From Cellulosimicrobium marinum (GTDB lineage Bacteria; Actinomycetota; Actinomycetes; Actinomycetales; Cellulomonadaceae): a stretch of DNA of 64,000 nt. The stretch is from the NCBI RefSeq assembly GCF_020551945.1, contig NZ_JAJBZH010000002.1, positions 558,001 to 622,000 of the forward strand. The letters run 5' to 3'. The notes beneath the pieces were generated by a model. That model was not told the origin of the DNA and searched no databases. It saw only the letters and a list, made by a program, of their open reading frames with translations. Positions 25,356 through 33,882 of the stretch are shown here, piece after piece. The position numbers were made by a program, and so were the translations under genes. The stretch's first letter is position 1, and every line of letters begins with the position of its first letter.

Positions 25356-25655
25356 TCAGCGCGGGGCGTTCTCGTGGTAGCGAGGGCGGTGGTCGTCGCC
25401 GCGGCCGTTGCGCGCGACGCGCTGGAGCCAGCGGATCTCGCGGAGCGCGATCGCCGCCGCGACGACGAGGGGCACCCAGGCCCAGACGCGGCCGCGCAGC
25501 ACGAGCGTCAGGCAGACGAGCGCGACGACGAGCCCGCCGAGCACGGTCGCGACGCTCGACCAGCGCGTGCCGGTGCGGACGCCGTCGACGCGCAGCCACC
25601 ACCGGCGCACGCGATCGCCGAGGCCGGGGGGCGGGGTGGGGTCGGGCGCGCTCAC
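25356..25655 (-). CDS. Small two-helix membrane protein
   Basis: 99 residues with two adjacent hydrophobic helices (VATVLGGLVVALVCLTLVL and VWAWVPLVVAAAIAL) and a charged C-terminus. Its GTG start overlaps the stop of the TetR gene (GTGA), so it is coupled to the regulator. No family recognised. Confidence 0.6.
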   Translation of the reverse strand: MSAPDPTPPPGLGDRVRRWWLRVDGVRTGTRWSSVATVLGGLVVALVCLTLVLRGRVWAWVPLVVAAAIALREIRWLQRVARNGRGDDHRPRYHENAPR

Positions 25656-26287
25656 GGCTGCTCACCGCCCGGCCGCGCGAGGACGACGTTCTCGATGCTG
25701 CGCAGCGCCATGCGCAGACCCTCCGCGCGCGACACCTCGCCCTCGTCCGCCATGGACCACGCGTTGAAGAGCATCCACCACAGGGTGCGCAGCAGCCACG
25801 TCACGGTGACCTGGTCGTCGAGCACGCCGTCGGCCTGGCCGCGGCGCAGCAGGTCGCGGACGGGTTCCTCGGCCTGCTCGGCCTCGGCCCAGAACTCGGG
25901 CTCGCCGTCGGACAGCTCGTTGAACAGCACCATGTACCAGGGCCCGAGCTCGTAGTACTCGAACGCGAGGCGTCGCACCGCGGCGGCCGGGTCGCCCTCG
26001 TCGAGGCGGGCGGCGGTGATGGCCGCGCGGGTGCGCACCACGGCCTCGCTCGCGATGGCCTCGACGAGGTCGGCGCGCTCGGGGAAGTAGCGGTGCAGCG
26101 TGGTGCGGCCGACGTGCGCGGCCTGGGCGACGTCGGCGAGCGATGCGGCCCGGTCGGTGCTCAGGAGGGTGGTGGCGGCCTCGAGGATCGCTCGGCGCGT
26201 GCGCGCGCGTGCCGCCGACTCCCGGGGCGGGGGAGCCGCGGCGTCGGTGTCGCGGGGCGGTGCGGCTCCGCTCGTTCGTGCCGTCAC
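25652..26287 (-). CDS. TetR-family regulator of the adjacent ABC exporter
   Basis: 211 residues from the GTG at 26287, which has GGTGGGGG before it. The frame is open further upstream, but those residues lie over operator palindromes. The HTH is visible (ILEAATTLLSTDRAASLADV, then AHVGRTTLHRYFPERADLV). The divergent ABC transporter and three palindromes between the genes make it the likely local repressor of the exporter. Inducer unknown. Confidence 0.85.
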   Translation of the reverse strand: MTARTSGAAPPRDTDAAAPPPRESAARARTRRAILEAATTLLSTDRAASLADVAQAAHVGRTTLHRYFPERADLVEAIASEAVVRTRAAITAARLDEGDPAAAVRRLAFEYYELGPWYMVLFNELSDGEPEFWAEAEQAEEPVRDLLRRGQADGVLDDQVTVTWLLRTLWWMLFNAWSMADEGEVSRAEGLRMALRSIENVVLARPGGEQP

Positions 26288-26334
26288 GACCCCCACCCTA
26301 GCGAGGTTGCCCGCGGTACACGCGTTGCCAACTA

Positions 26335-26434
26335 TGGAACATTCGTGTTCCACTTGGGATCACACCTCATCCGCACCGAATGGCATGGCGTCAACCGCGG
26401 TTGACGCCAGATCGGATGTCAATCATGGTTGACA
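26335..26434. promoter_or_regulatory. Three palindromic operators in the TetR/ABC divergent region
   Basis: Palindrome 1 is 26335-26352 (TGGAACATTCGTGTTCCA, 16/18 symmetric). Palindrome 2 is 26386-26409, a perfect 24-bp palindrome with core GTCAACCGCGGTTGAC. Palindrome 3 is 26417-26434 (TGTCAATCATGGTTGACA, 16/18), sharing the GTCAA/TTGAC half-sites with palindrome 2, 28 bp away centre to centre. They fit a TetR-type repressor that blocks both promoters. Confidence 0.7.
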
Positions 26435-26436
26435 GC

Positions 26437-28329
26437 ATGGACACCGTCGACACGAGCCCTCGCCACGACGTCCGCCCCGAGGGCGACGAAGCCCCGGCCA
26501 CGGCACCGGCGGAGCCGTTCCTGCCGCGGCTCAAGGTCCTGTGGGAGTTCGTCCGACCGCACCGCCGCACCCTCGGCCTCGGCCTGGTGCTCGGTCTCGG
26601 CACCACCGCCGCGACCCTCGCGACCCCCATGGTCACCAAGTGGGTGCTCGACACCCTCGGCACCGGGCAGTCGCTCGCCCCCGCGGTGGGGACGCTCGTC
26701 GTCCTCCTGCTCGTCGGGCTCGTGCTCGGCCTGTGGCAGTGGGTGCTGCTCGGCACGCTCGCGGAGCGCGTCGTGCTCGACGCGCGCTCGTCCATGGTCC
26801 GTCGGTTCTTCCGCGCCCGGATCGCCGCCCTGACCGGCCGCCCGACGGGCGAGCTCGTCACGCGCGTCACGTCCGACACCGTGCTGCTGCGCGAGGCCGC
26901 GTCGTCGAGCCTCGTCAACCTCGTGAACCTCGCGGTGTCGCTCGTCGGGACGATCGTGCTCATGGGCGTGCTCGACCTCGTCCTCCTCGGCACGACGCTC
27001 GCCGCGATCGTCGTCATCGGCGTGCTCGTCGGGGTCCTCATGCCGCGCATCGCGAAGGCGCAGGAGCAGGCCCAGGAGTCGCTCGGCCGGCTCGGCGGCA
27101 CGCTCGAGGGCGGGCTGCGCGCGATCCGCACGATCAAGGCGAGCCGCGCCGAGGGCCGCCAGATCGACCGCGTCCTCGACGACGCGCAGGAGTCCGCGCG
27201 CCACAGCGTCCGGGCCGTGCGCACCGAGGCCGTCGCGTGGTCCGTCGCGGGCGGCGGCATCCAGCTCGCGATCATCGTCGTCCTCGCACTCGGCGCGTGG
27301 CGCGTCGACCAGGGCCTGCTCGCGGTGTCGAGCCTCGTCGCGTTCCTCCTCTACGCGTTCCAGATCGTCGAGCCCGTCACCGGCCTCACGATGAACGTCA
27401 CCCAGCTCCAGGCCGGGATCGCCGCCGCGGGCCGCATCCGCGACGTCCAGGCGATCGACCCCGAGGAGGACGACGCCGCGGCACGGCCCGCCGGTGTCCT
27501 CGACCCGGCCCGCGCGGAGGTGGGGCGGCCGGGGACGGCGGGGGCGCCGTCGGGCACCGACGGGCGTACGGCGCGGCTCTCCCTGCGCGGCGTCACCGCG
27601 CGCTACCTGCCCGGCGGCGAGCCGGTCGTGCGCGACCTCGACCTCGACGTGCCGCACCGCGGCCAGGTCGCGATCGTCGGGCCGTCGGGCGCGGGCAAGA
27701 CGACGACGTTCTCGCTGCTCCTGCGGTTCCTCCAGCCCGAGTCGGGGCGGATCCTGCTCGACGGCGTCCCGTACGACGCGCTGTCGTTCGACGACGTGCG
27801 CCGCCGGTTCGCGTACGTCGAGCAGGAGACCCCGGTCGTGCCGGGGACGATCCGCGAGAACCTCCAGCTCTCCGCACCGGGCGCGAGCGACGACGCGATG
27901 TGGGCCGCGCTGGAGAAGGTGCGTCTCGCCGCGAAGGTGCGCTCGCTCGACGACGGCCTCGACACGTCCCTCGTCGGGACGACCGTCTCGGGCGGCGAGC
28001 GTCAGCGCGTGGCCCTCGCGCGCGCCGTCCTGCACGCGCCCGACGTGCTGCTGCTCGACGAGGCCACGGCGCAGGTCGACGGGCTCACCGAGGCCGCCGT
28101 CCACGCCGTCATCGAGGACCTCGCCCGCGAGCGCGCCGTCGTGACCATCGCCCACCGGTTGTCCACCGTCATCGACGCCGACCTCATCCTCGTCATGGAG
28201 GACGGCCGCGTCCGGGCGAGAGGCACGCACGCCGAGCTCCTCGCGACCGACGAGCTGTACCGCGAGCTCGTCGCCGCGCTGCGCATCGCCACCGAGGAGG
28301 CGACCGCGCACCCCGACCCCGCGAGGTAG
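26437..28329 (+). CDS. ABC exporter, fused membrane and ATPase domains
   Basis: 630 residues. A six-helix type IV ABC membrane domain occupies roughly residues 40-330. The nucleotide-binding domain follows, with Walker A GPSGAGKTTT, signature VSGGERQRVALARA, Walker B VLLLDEAT and an H-loop histidine in IAHRLSTV. Such half-transporters work as homodimers that export drugs or lipids. The start at 26437 is chosen because upstream in-frame ATGs fall within the operator. There is no strong ribosome site, so a leaderless message is possible. Confidence 0.9.
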   Translation: MDTVDTSPRHDVRPEGDEAPATAPAEPFLPRLKVLWEFVRPHRRTLGLGLVLGLGTTAATLATPMVTKWVLDTLGTGQSLAPAVGTLVVLLLVGLVLGLWQWVLLGTLAERVVLDARSSMVRRFFRARIAALTGRPTGELVTRVTSDTVLLREAASSSLVNLVNLAVSLVGTIVLMGVLDLVLLGTTLAAIVVIGVLVGVLMPRIAKAQEQAQESLGRLGGTLEGGLRAIRTIKASRAEGRQIDRVLDDAQESARHSVRAVRTEAVAWSVAGGGIQLAIIVVLALGAWRVDQGLLAVSSLVAFLLYAFQIVEPVTGLTMNVTQLQAGIAAAGRIRDVQAIDPEEDDAAARPAGVLDPARAEVGRPGTAGAPSGTDGRTARLSLRGVTARYLPGGEPVVRDLDLDVPHRGQVAIVGPSGAGKTTTFSLLLRFLQPESGRILLDGVPYDALSFDDVRRRFAYVEQETPVVPGTIRENLQLSAPGASDDAMWAALEKVRLAAKVRSLDDGLDTSLVGTTVSGGERQRVALARAVLHAPDVLLLDEATAQVDGLTEAAVHAVIEDLARERAVVTIAHRLSTVIDADLILVMEDGRVRARGTHAELLATDELYRELVAALRIATEEATAHPDPAR

Positions 28330-28359
28330 TACCCCGGTCCCGCCAGGTAGTACCGAGGT
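28318..28359 (+). repeat. Tandem 21-nt duplication at the ABC exporter stop
   Basis: Two units of 21 nt, each containing AGGTAGTACC (28324 and 28345), differ at a few positions. The first contains the TAG stop of the exporter. It lies between convergent genes and no function is apparent. Confidence 0.55.
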
Positions 28360-28420
28360 CGCGCGAAGGAGGTGACGCACGTCGTCTCCCGCGTGCTCGG
28401 CCCGCTCGGCTCAGGGCGGC

Positions 28421-29314
28421 TCAGAGCGCGGCGACCTGCGCGATCCCCTCCGTGGCGACACGCTCGTACACGGCCTGGTCGCCGTCGAACTGGGTGCCGG
28501 GGATCGGGCGGTGCAGCACGATCTCCGTGATGCCGGCGGCGGCGTACGCGGCCGCGGTCTCCACGAACGCGTCGACCGAGTCGAGGGGCCGGTCCGGCGT
28601 GAACCCGGTGAGGAGCACCCGGTCCATCCCGGCGGGGTCGCGTCCCGCGGCGGTGCACGCGGCCGCCAGCGCGTCCACCTGGGCGCGGACCGCAGCCCGC
28701 GAGTCGGCGGGCGTCGCGTCGTCGGGCAGCCTCCCGTCGCCCGTCGTCACCCACGCCTGCGCGTACCGGGCGGTGAGCCGCAGGCCGCGCGGCCCGGTCG
28801 CGGCGATCGCGAACGGCACCCGGGGTGCCTGCGCCGGGCCGGGGATGGTGCGGGCCTCGTGCGCACGGTAGTGGCCGTCGTCGTGCGTGACGACCGGCTC
28901 GGTGAGCAGACGGTCCAGCAGGACCGTGAAGTCCCGTAGCCGGTCCGCCCGCTCCCGCGGCGACCACGGCTCCCCGCCGAGCACCCGCGCGTCGAACCCG
29001 CTCGTCCCTGCCCCGAGACCCACGGTCACCCGGCCGCCCGACACGTCGTCGAGCGTCATGACGTCCTTGGCGAACGTCACCGGCTCCCGGAAGTTCGGCG
29101 ACGTCACGAGCGTGCCGAGCCGCACCCGCTCCGTCACCGCGGCGGCCGCGGCCAGCGTCGGGACCGTGCCGAACCACGGGCCGTCCCGGAACGTGCGCCA
29201 CGACAGGTGGTCGTACGTGGACGCGGTGTGGAAGCCGAGGTCGTCGGCCTCCCGCCAGACCTCGCGTGCCTCGCGCCACGGGTACACGGGCAGGATCACG
29301 GTGCTCACGCGCAT
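28421..29314 (-). CDS. LLM-class flavin-dependent oxidoreductase
   Basis: 297 residues of the luciferase-like monooxygenase fold. Conserved blocks are DLGFHTASTYDHLS near the N-terminus, the strand RVRLGTLVTSPNFREP, and the SGGRVTVGLGAG loop that binds flavin phosphate. In actinobacteria this family uses FMN or F420. The substrate cannot be assigned. It is divergent from the Dabb gene. Confidence 0.85.
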   Translation of the reverse strand: MRVSTVILPVYPWREAREVWREADDLGFHTASTYDHLSWRTFRDGPWFGTVPTLAAAAAVTERVRLGTLVTSPNFREPVTFAKDVMTLDDVSGGRVTVGLGAGTSGFDARVLGGEPWSPRERADRLRDFTVLLDRLLTEPVVTHDDGHYRAHEARTIPGPAQAPRVPFAIAATGPRGLRLTARYAQAWVTTGDGRLPDDATPADSRAAVRAQVDALAAACTAAGRDPAGMDRVLLTGFTPDRPLDSVDAFVETAAAYAAAGITEIVLHRPIPGTQFDGDQAVYERVATEGIAQVAAL

Positions 29315-29393
29315 GGCACGACCCTACGGTGCGGCGGGCCGGGGCCCGCGCGTCGGCCCGGTGGGAGCGGCGGTACCTGCCTAGGGTGGCGAG

Positions 29394-29693
29394 GTGATCC
29401 AGCACACCGTCGCCTTCCGCCTCGTCCACGCCGCCGGCAGCCCCGAGGAGACCGAGTTCCTCGACACCGCGCGGCGCACCCTCACCGCGATCCCCGGGGT
29501 CCAGGACTTCTCGGTCTCGCGCCAGGTGAGCGCCAAGAGCCCGTTCGCGTTCCAGTTCTCCATGGTGTTCGCCGACGACGCCGCGTTCGCCGCGTACGAC
29601 GCCCACCCCGCGCACACCGGCTTCGTCGCCCAGCGCTGGGTGCCGGAGGTCGCCGAGTTCGCCGAGCTCGACCTCGTCCCGCTCGACGGCTGA
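29394..29693 (+). CDS. Dabb (stress-responsive A/B barrel) domain protein
   Basis: 99 residues, the whole length of one Dabb domain. It starts IQHTVAFRL and contains the AIPGVQDFSVSRQ turn and the YDAHPAHTGFVAQ helix typical of the family. Such ferredoxin-like barrels form dimers, and many have unknown functions. The GTG start is preceded by GGCGAG. It lies just ahead of a second LLM oxidoreductase and may act with it. Confidence 0.82.
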   Translation: MIQHTVAFRLVHAAGSPEETEFLDTARRTLTAIPGVQDFSVSRQVSAKSPFAFQFSMVFADDAAFAAYDAHPAHTGFVAQRWVPEVAEFAELDLVPLDG

Positions 29694-29759
29694 GCGCAGC
29701 GCGCGACCGGGGTTCTCCCTCGCGACCCGGGGTACCCGCGCGTGGGGGAGGATGGCGGC

Positions 29760-30692
29760 ATGACCCAGATCGACCTGCGCATCTTCACCGAGCCGCAGCA
29801 GGGGGCGTCGTACGACGACCTGCTCGCCGTCGCGAAGGCCACCGAGGACCTCGGTTTCGACGCCTTCTTCCGCTCCGACCACTACCACGTCATGGGTGAC
29901 GGCGACGGCCTGCCCGGACCCACCGACGCCTGGACGACCCTCGCCGGGCTCGCCCGGGAGACGAGCCGCATCCGGCTGGGCACGCTCGTGTCGTCGGCGA
30001 CGTTCCGGCACCCGGGCGTGCTCGCGATCCAGGTGGCGCAGGTCGACCAGATGTCGGGCGGGCGGGTCGAGCTCGGGCTCGGCGCGGGGTGGTTCGCGCG
30101 CGAGCACGAGGCGTACGGCATCCCGTTCCCGGACAGGCGGTTCGGGATCCTCGAGGAGCAGCTCGCGGTGATCACGGGGCTGTGGGAGACGCCCGTCGGC
30201 GAGACGTTCTCCTACGCGGGCGAGCACTACACGCTCACCGACGCCCCGGCGCTGCCCAAGCCGGCGCAGGAGCGTGTGCCGGTGATCGTCGGCGGGCACG
30301 GGCCGCGCCGCACCCCCGCCCTCGCGGCGCGGTACGCGAGCGAGTACAACGCGGCGTTCCCCGACCCGGGCGTGCTGCCCGAGCGGTTCGAGAACGTGCG
30401 CGCCGCGTGCCTCGACGCGGACCGCGACCCCGACTCGCTCGTCTACTCGGCCGCGTTCGTCCTCGCGGTCGGTGCGGACGAGGCCGAGTTCCGCCGTCGG
30501 GCCGCCGCGATCGGCCGCGAGCCCGACGAGCTGCGCCGCAACGGCCTCGCCGGGACGGTCGACGACGTCGTGGACACGATCTCCGCGGCCGCCGAGCAGG
30601 GCGCGACGCGCTTCTACCTCCAGGTGCTCGACCTGCACGACCTCGACCACCTCGACCTCGTCGCGCGCGAGGTCGTCCCGCAGCTGCCCTGA
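29760..30692 (+). CDS. LLM-class oxidoreductase, F420-type
   Basis: 310 residues. It has the luciferase-like barrel, with DLGFDAFFRSDHYHVM near the N-terminus and the MSGGRVELGLGAGW phosphate loop. This loop form is common in F420-dependent actinobacterial members. ATG 29760 is chosen because GGAGG lies 8 nt upstream. An upstream in-frame GTG would include that ribosome site. Substrate unknown. Confidence 0.85.
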   Translation: MTQIDLRIFTEPQQGASYDDLLAVAKATEDLGFDAFFRSDHYHVMGDGDGLPGPTDAWTTLAGLARETSRIRLGTLVSSATFRHPGVLAIQVAQVDQMSGGRVELGLGAGWFAREHEAYGIPFPDRRFGILEEQLAVITGLWETPVGETFSYAGEHYTLTDAPALPKPAQERVPVIVGGHGPRRTPALAARYASEYNAAFPDPGVLPERFENVRAACLDADRDPDSLVYSAAFVLAVGADEAEFRRRAAAIGREPDELRRNGLAGTVDDVVDTISAAAEQGATRFYLQVLDLHDLDHLDLVAREVVPQLP

Positions 30693-31216
30693 CGCGGCGT
30701 CGCACGACCCGCCGACCGTCCACCCCTCGGACGGTCGGCGCGTCGTCGCCGTGAATTCTCCGTTTCCGCCCGTGAACGGCGCGTTTCGCGTCCGTGCAGG
30801 TCGCCCGCGCACGGCGCCCGGCCCACCCGGCCCGCCCGGCTGACGGAACGGCGTCGTCCCAACGATCCCGACCCGCCGACCCCCGCCGCCGGCCCCCGCG
30901 CGACCTCACCCGGGTGCCGCGTCCCCCGCACGCCCCGCGACACGGACCCGCGGATCACCCGTGACAGCCGCCCCCCGCGCCGCTACGTTCGGCGCAGACG
31001 ACGAGGTGGCCCGCTCCCGAGCGGGCCACCTCGACCCGTCTCGGCCCGCGCCACCGCGCACCGCCGGCTCCACCGCACCTCGTCACGACGCCGACGACGT
31101 CGCCGCACCCGGGCACGGGACCACGGCAGGCGACCGCTCGCCGTCGGCCACCCGCGCCCGACCCGCGCCGCACGCCCCGGGGTCCCCGCGCCCCGACGGA
31201 AGCCGGAGGACCCGCG
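30693..31216. other. Long leader region of the glucan-synthesis operon
   Basis: A 524-nt non-coding stretch. I find no convincing ORF. It contains a strong hairpin at 31002-31033 followed by about 180 nt to the GT2 start. It is likely to contain the operon promoter and a structured leader. Confidence 0.5.
31002..31033. terminator. 15-bp perfect hairpin
   Basis: Arms CGAGGTGGCCCGCTC (31002-31016) and GAGCGGGCCACCTCG (31019-31033) are exact complements with only two bases between. It is either a terminator for the LLM gene or an attenuator in the leader of the GT2 operon. There is no U-run. Confidence 0.6.
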
Positions 31217-33154
31217 ATGGCCGTCTCCGAGTTCGACCGCCTGGTCGTCACGCCCCGCCGCACCCAGTACGTGCGACCCGCACCGTTCGGCCCCCGCGCC
31301 ACGCCCGAACGTGCCACCGCACCCCCGCGCGACGAGAACTCGGCCGCCCGGTCGCCGTCGCTCGTCATGATCATGCTGCTCGCCACCCTCGGCGTCGTCG
31401 CGTACGCCGTCTTCCTCCTCAACCCCGCCAACCGCGGGGACGCCCTGCCCTACGTCATGGTCATCACCGCCGAGACCGTGCTCGTCGCCCAGGCGCTCCT
31501 CGCCATGTGGACCGTCCTGTCCAGCGGCCACGACCCGCGCGGCTTCTCCTTCCACCACGCGAAGGACCGCCTGTTCGACGTCCCCGAGATCATCCGCGAC
31601 CACGCCGAGGACGACCCCACCCGCTGGAACCTCTACCTGCACGACCGGCCCGTCACCGTCGACGTCCTCATCACCACCTACGGCGAAGACCTCGACACCA
31701 TCGCCCGCACCGTCCGCGCCGCCGTCGCGATGCGCGGCACCCACCGCACCTGGGTGCTCGACGACGGCCGCTCCGACGACGTGCGCGACCTCGCCGCCCA
31801 GCTCGGCGCCCGCTACGTGCGACGCCTGTCCAGCAACGGCGCCAAGGCCGGCAACGTCAACCACGCCCTCGCCATCGCGAAGGGCGACCTGTTCGTCATC
31901 CTCGACGCCGACTTCGTCGCACGCCCCGAGTTCCTCGTCGAGACCGTCCCGTTCTTCGTCAAGGACGACGTCGCGTTCGTCCAGACCCCGCAGACCTACG
32001 GCAACCTCGACAACCTCATCTCCCGCGGCGCCGGATACATGCAGGCCGTGTTCTACCGGTTCGTCCAGCCCGGCCGGAACCGCTTCAACGCCGCGTTCTG
32101 CGTCGGCACCAACGTCATCTTCCGACGCGCCGCCATCGACGACATCGGCGGCATGCACACCGACTCCAAGTCCGAGGACGTGTGGACGTCGCTCATGCTC
32201 CACGAACGCGGCTGGCGCACCGTCTACATCCCCACGACCCTCGCCGTCGGCGACACCCCCGAGACCGTCGAGGCGTACACCAAGCAGCAGCTGCGCTGGG
32301 CCACCGGCGGGTTCGAGATCCTCCTCCAGCACAACCCCCTCAGCCCCCGCAGGAACCTCACCTTCGACCAGCGGCTCCAGTACACCGTCACCGCCACCCA
32401 CTACCTCGCCGGCATCGCACCCCTCGTGCTCCTGCTCGTGCCGCCCCTGCAGATCTACCTCGACCTCACCCCCATGAACCTCACCATCTCGTGGGGCACC
32501 TGGCTGCTCTACTACGCCGGGTTCTACGTGCTGCAGATCGCCATCGCGTTCTTCACCCTCGGCTCGTTCCGCTGGGAGGTGCTCATGCTCGCCTCCGTGT
32601 CCTTCCCCATCTACACGAAAGCCCTCTGGAACGCGCTCACCGGCAAGGACCAGGCCTGGCACGTCACCGGCAGCAAGGGCACGGTCACGTCACCGTTCAC
32701 CTACATGATCCCGCAGGTGCTGTTCTTCGCCTTCCTCCTCCTGACGTCGCTCGTGGGGGCGTGGAAGGAGTGGGGCGACCCGATGCCGAGCCTCGCGCTC
32801 GCGTGGAACGTCACCAACACGGTCATCCTCGGGGCGTTCGTCGTGACGGCGTTCCGCGAGTCGTCCGCGGCGAGGCGGGCCGGGCGGGCTGGCCGGGCGC
32901 GGGGTGAAGGTCGAGGTCGCCTCCGGCGGCGGGGTGGGGCGGCCGCGCCGGGTCTGCCATCCGCGGGCTCGTCCCTCGCCCGCTCCCGCCAGACCCGCCA
33001 CGACCCGGCGCAGCCGCCCCACCCCACCGCCTCGTCCGGTGTCGGCTCGTCCCCCGTCGCCTCTTCTGTCGTCGGACCGCACCCGCGGACCGCAGCATCA
33101 TCGACCGACCCAGCACAACCGCCGACCGCTCAGACCGCCGGAGGTGTCGCATGA
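31217..33154 (+). CDS. Cellulose-synthase-like processive GT2 glycosyltransferase
   Basis: 645 residues. Two N-terminal helices precede the GT2 domain, which has the four processive motifs: D of DVLITTYGED (~residue 150), DAD (~230), SEDVW, and QQLRW. Four to five further helices form the translocation channel. There is no visible PilZ domain, so the direct c-di-GMP control of BcsA is absent. The last ~80 residues are low-complexity and contain a dispersed palindrome. With a downstream beta-1,3-glucanase, the product may be a curdlan-like or mixed-linkage beta-glucan. This is inference. Confidence 0.88.
   Translation: MAVSEFDRLVVTPRRTQYVRPAPFGPRATPERATAPPRDENSAARSPSLVMIMLLATLGVVAYAVFLLNPANRGDALPYVMVITAETVLVAQALLAMWTVLSSGHDPRGFSFHHAKDRLFDVPEIIRDHAEDDPTRWNLYLHDRPVTVDVLITTYGEDLDTIARTVRAAVAMRGTHRTWVLDDGRSDDVRDLAAQLGARYVRRLSSNGAKAGNVNHALAIAKGDLFVILDADFVARPEFLVETVPFFVKDDVAFVQTPQTYGNLDNLISRGAGYMQAVFYRFVQPGRNRFNAAFCVGTNVIFRRAAIDDIGGMHTDSKSEDVWTSLMLHERGWRTVYIPTTLAVGDTPETVEAYTKQQLRWATGGFEILLQHNPLSPRRNLTFDQRLQYTVTATHYLAGIAPLVLLLVPPLQIYLDLTPMNLTISWGTWLLYYAGFYVLQIAIAFFTLGSFRWEVLMLASVSFPIYTKALWNALTGKDQAWHVTGSKGTVTSPFTYMIPQVLFFAFLLLTSLVGAWKEWGDPMPSLALAWNVTNTVILGAFVVTAFRESSAARRAGRAGRARGEGRGRLRRRGGAAAPGLPSAGSSLARSRQTRHDPAQPPHPTASSGVGSSPVASSVVGPHPRTAASSTDPAQPPTAQTAGGVA
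32946..33010 (+). repeat. 65-nt palindromic element, copy in the GT2 gene
   Basis: Ends CGCCGGGTC and GACCCGGCG are exact complements. The inside closely matches 41471-41537 in kdpB (shared CCATCCGCG and CTCCCGCCAG blocks). It lies in the low-complexity C-terminal tail of the glycosyltransferase. Confidence 0.7.
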
Positions 33155-33882
33155 CCTGGTCCCACCGCATCCGACTCGTCGCGGGGCTGCTCGCCGTGCT
33201 GCTCGTGTGCGCGGCGCTGACGCTCGTGATGAACCGCAGGCTCGGGCAGGCCACGAGCCAGACCGCGACGATCCGGGCGGAGGTGCTCGACGTCGGGTCG
33301 GACTACGCCGGGACCGTCACGACCGCCGACGTCGCGGAGGGCGACGAGGTCGCGGCGGGCGACCCGCTGTTCACGGTGAGCAGCCTGACGCTGCAGCACG
33401 ACCTGTCCCTCGGGCTCGTCAGCGCCGACACGAAGGCGTACTCCGTGAGCGAGGACGGGTCGATCACGCTCGTCGCGCCGTACGACGCGGTCGTCACCGA
33501 CGTGACGGTGCGCGAGGGCGGGTTCGTGCAGGCGGGCGAGGTCATGGCGTCCCTCGAGCGCGAGGGGTCGTTGTTCGTCGACGCGCAGCTCACGCTCGAC
33601 CCGGAGGACTTCGCGCGCGTACGGCAGGACGCGGTCGTGACGGTGGTGCTCCCGAACCAGGTGGAGGTCGCGGGGCGGGTCGCGTCCATCTCGGTCGAGA
33701 ACACGGGCAACCGGGCGGCGGCGACCGTCGAGGTCACGAGCGACGCGCTCGTGCGGGGCGCGCACGACGGCCTCGTCGCGTCGGGCACGCCGGTCACCGC
33801 CAGCATCGACCTGCACGACGACGGGGTGCTCGCCGGGGTGAACGACACCTTCGGGGAGTTCCTGCGGAAGGTCGGGCTGTGA
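33151..33882 (+). CDS. HlyD/Alg44-like membrane fusion protein
   Basis: 243 residues with one N-terminal membrane helix and a biotinyl-lipoyl-like barrel (LVAPYDAVVTDVTVREGGFV). A beta-barrel part (VEVAGRVASISVENTGNRAA) follows. It overlaps the GT2 gene (ATGA) and the GH81 gene (GTGA). A GT2 plus HlyD-type pair is also used for mixed-linkage glucan in Sinorhizobium (BgsA/BgsB). The likely role is to help polymer export or regulate the synthase outside the membrane. Confidence 0.8.
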   Translation: MTWSHRIRLVAGLLAVLLVCAALTLVMNRRLGQATSQTATIRAEVLDVGSDYAGTVTTADVAEGDEVAAGDPLFTVSSLTLQHDLSLGLVSADTKAYSVSEDGSITLVAPYDAVVTDVTVREGGFVQAGEVMASLEREGSLFVDAQLTLDPEDFARVRQDAVVTVVLPNQVEVAGRVASISVENTGNRAAATVEVTSDALVRGAHDGLVASGTPVTASIDLHDDGVLAGVNDTFGEFLRKVGL

